A DNA stretch of 64,000 nucleotides from Whitmania pigra (taxonomy: Eukaryota > Annelida > Clitellata > Hirudinida > Haemopidae). Position numbers and translations under genes: made by a program. Where the stretch lies: the NCBI GenBank assembly GCA_021613335.1, contig JAJTWR010000266.1, positions 4,484,501 to 4,548,500 of the forward strand, in the 5' to 3' direction. This document shows, one piece after another, positions 63,577 to 64,000 of this stretch (position 1 is its first letter; the number at the start of each line of letters is the position of its first letter). The notes under the pieces were generated by a model. That model saw nothing but the letters and a program-made list of their open reading frames with translations. It was not told the DNA's origin and did no database searches.

Positions 63577-64000
63577 CTGAAATGTACAAGATCGATGAAA
63601 TATATGGCATGTAATAATAATAATAATAATAATAATATAATAATAATAATAATAATAATGATAACATCCAAAACAACAATAATAATAATGAATTGCGTGC
63701 GTGTAACGTGAAACGTTCTCAATAAAGCTCTCGCCATTTGTTAAGCACAACATACCTATTATAATTATTAAAATGATTATTCTAGTATATATTATAATTA
63801 TTAAAAATATTATTATAACATATATTTTATTTCGCTAGCTAAAACATGAAAAGGCCTTAATGCGAACAATAATAATTAACCAAATAATTATAGATGTTCA
63901 AATACCTAATAACAGCTCTTTCAAACTTAAATTACAGCATGAGTTATTATCAACAGTTGAGAGAAAAGTAGTAATTAGCTGACGAAAATGTTAATTGGAG

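Overview
This is a stretch of AT-rich, intron-containing animal nuclear DNA. Every gene recognised is a bilaterian housekeeping or developmental gene with GT-AG introns. The spaces between exons are full of triplet microsatellites (ATC, AAT, AAC), minisatellites and decayed hAT, pogo, CR1-like and Ty3/gypsy elements. The low GC, repeat spectrum and gene set fit an invertebrate, perhaps a lophotrochozoan such as an annelid, but the species cannot be fixed from the sequence. I re-spliced the genes by hand, matching reading phase across every junction. Single open frames are misleading here because many exons are only 10-100 nt.

Layout. 1.3-5.5 kb (-): NUDT3-type diphosphoinositol polyphosphate phosphohydrolase, 4 exons. 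6.7-8.5 kb (-): V-ATPase c'' proteolipid (ATP6V0B), 7 exons. 9.5-15.8 kb (+): quaking/How STAR RNA-binding protein, 7 exons, with a hAT element in its fifth intron. 16.7-21.2 kb (-): ADA2b (TADA2B) of SAGA, 16 exons, tail-to-tail with quaking. 23.9-37.5 kb (+): tailless/TLX nuclear receptor (NR2E1), 8 coding exons including one of 10 nt and one of 19 nt; its introns hold the largest microsatellites, a CR1-like LINE end and a hAT relic. 37.8-38.8 kb (-): single-exon SR splicing factor of SRSF10 type. 41.3-44.8 kb (+): tandem pair of ECHDC1-like crotonase genes. 46.1-47.3 kb (-): CIAO2B, cytosolic Fe-S assembly. 47.7-49.2 kb: cluster of dead transposons. 50.9-64.0 kb (-): 3' part (18 exons, 912 codons plus stop) of a neuron navigator gene (NAV/unc-53/sickie), continuing past the right edge.

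The genes do not form a pathway; neighbours are unrelated, as is usual in animals. I found no evidence for a new multi-gene system. The most notable points are structural: a 176-bp tandem triplication that copies the 3' splice site of a NAV exon (possible poison exons), micro-exons in NR2E1, a GC-AG intron inside the zinc finger of TADA2B, tandem duplication and divergence of ECHDC1, overlapping 3' ends of quaking and TADA2B, a hAT element with intact ends and target-site duplication but only a scrap of transposase, and triplet repeats that appear as Asn, Gln, His or Ser runs in several of the proteins.

All calls rest on recalled family resemblance plus splice-phase arithmetic; no database search was run. 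Exact exon ends should be treated as predictions.
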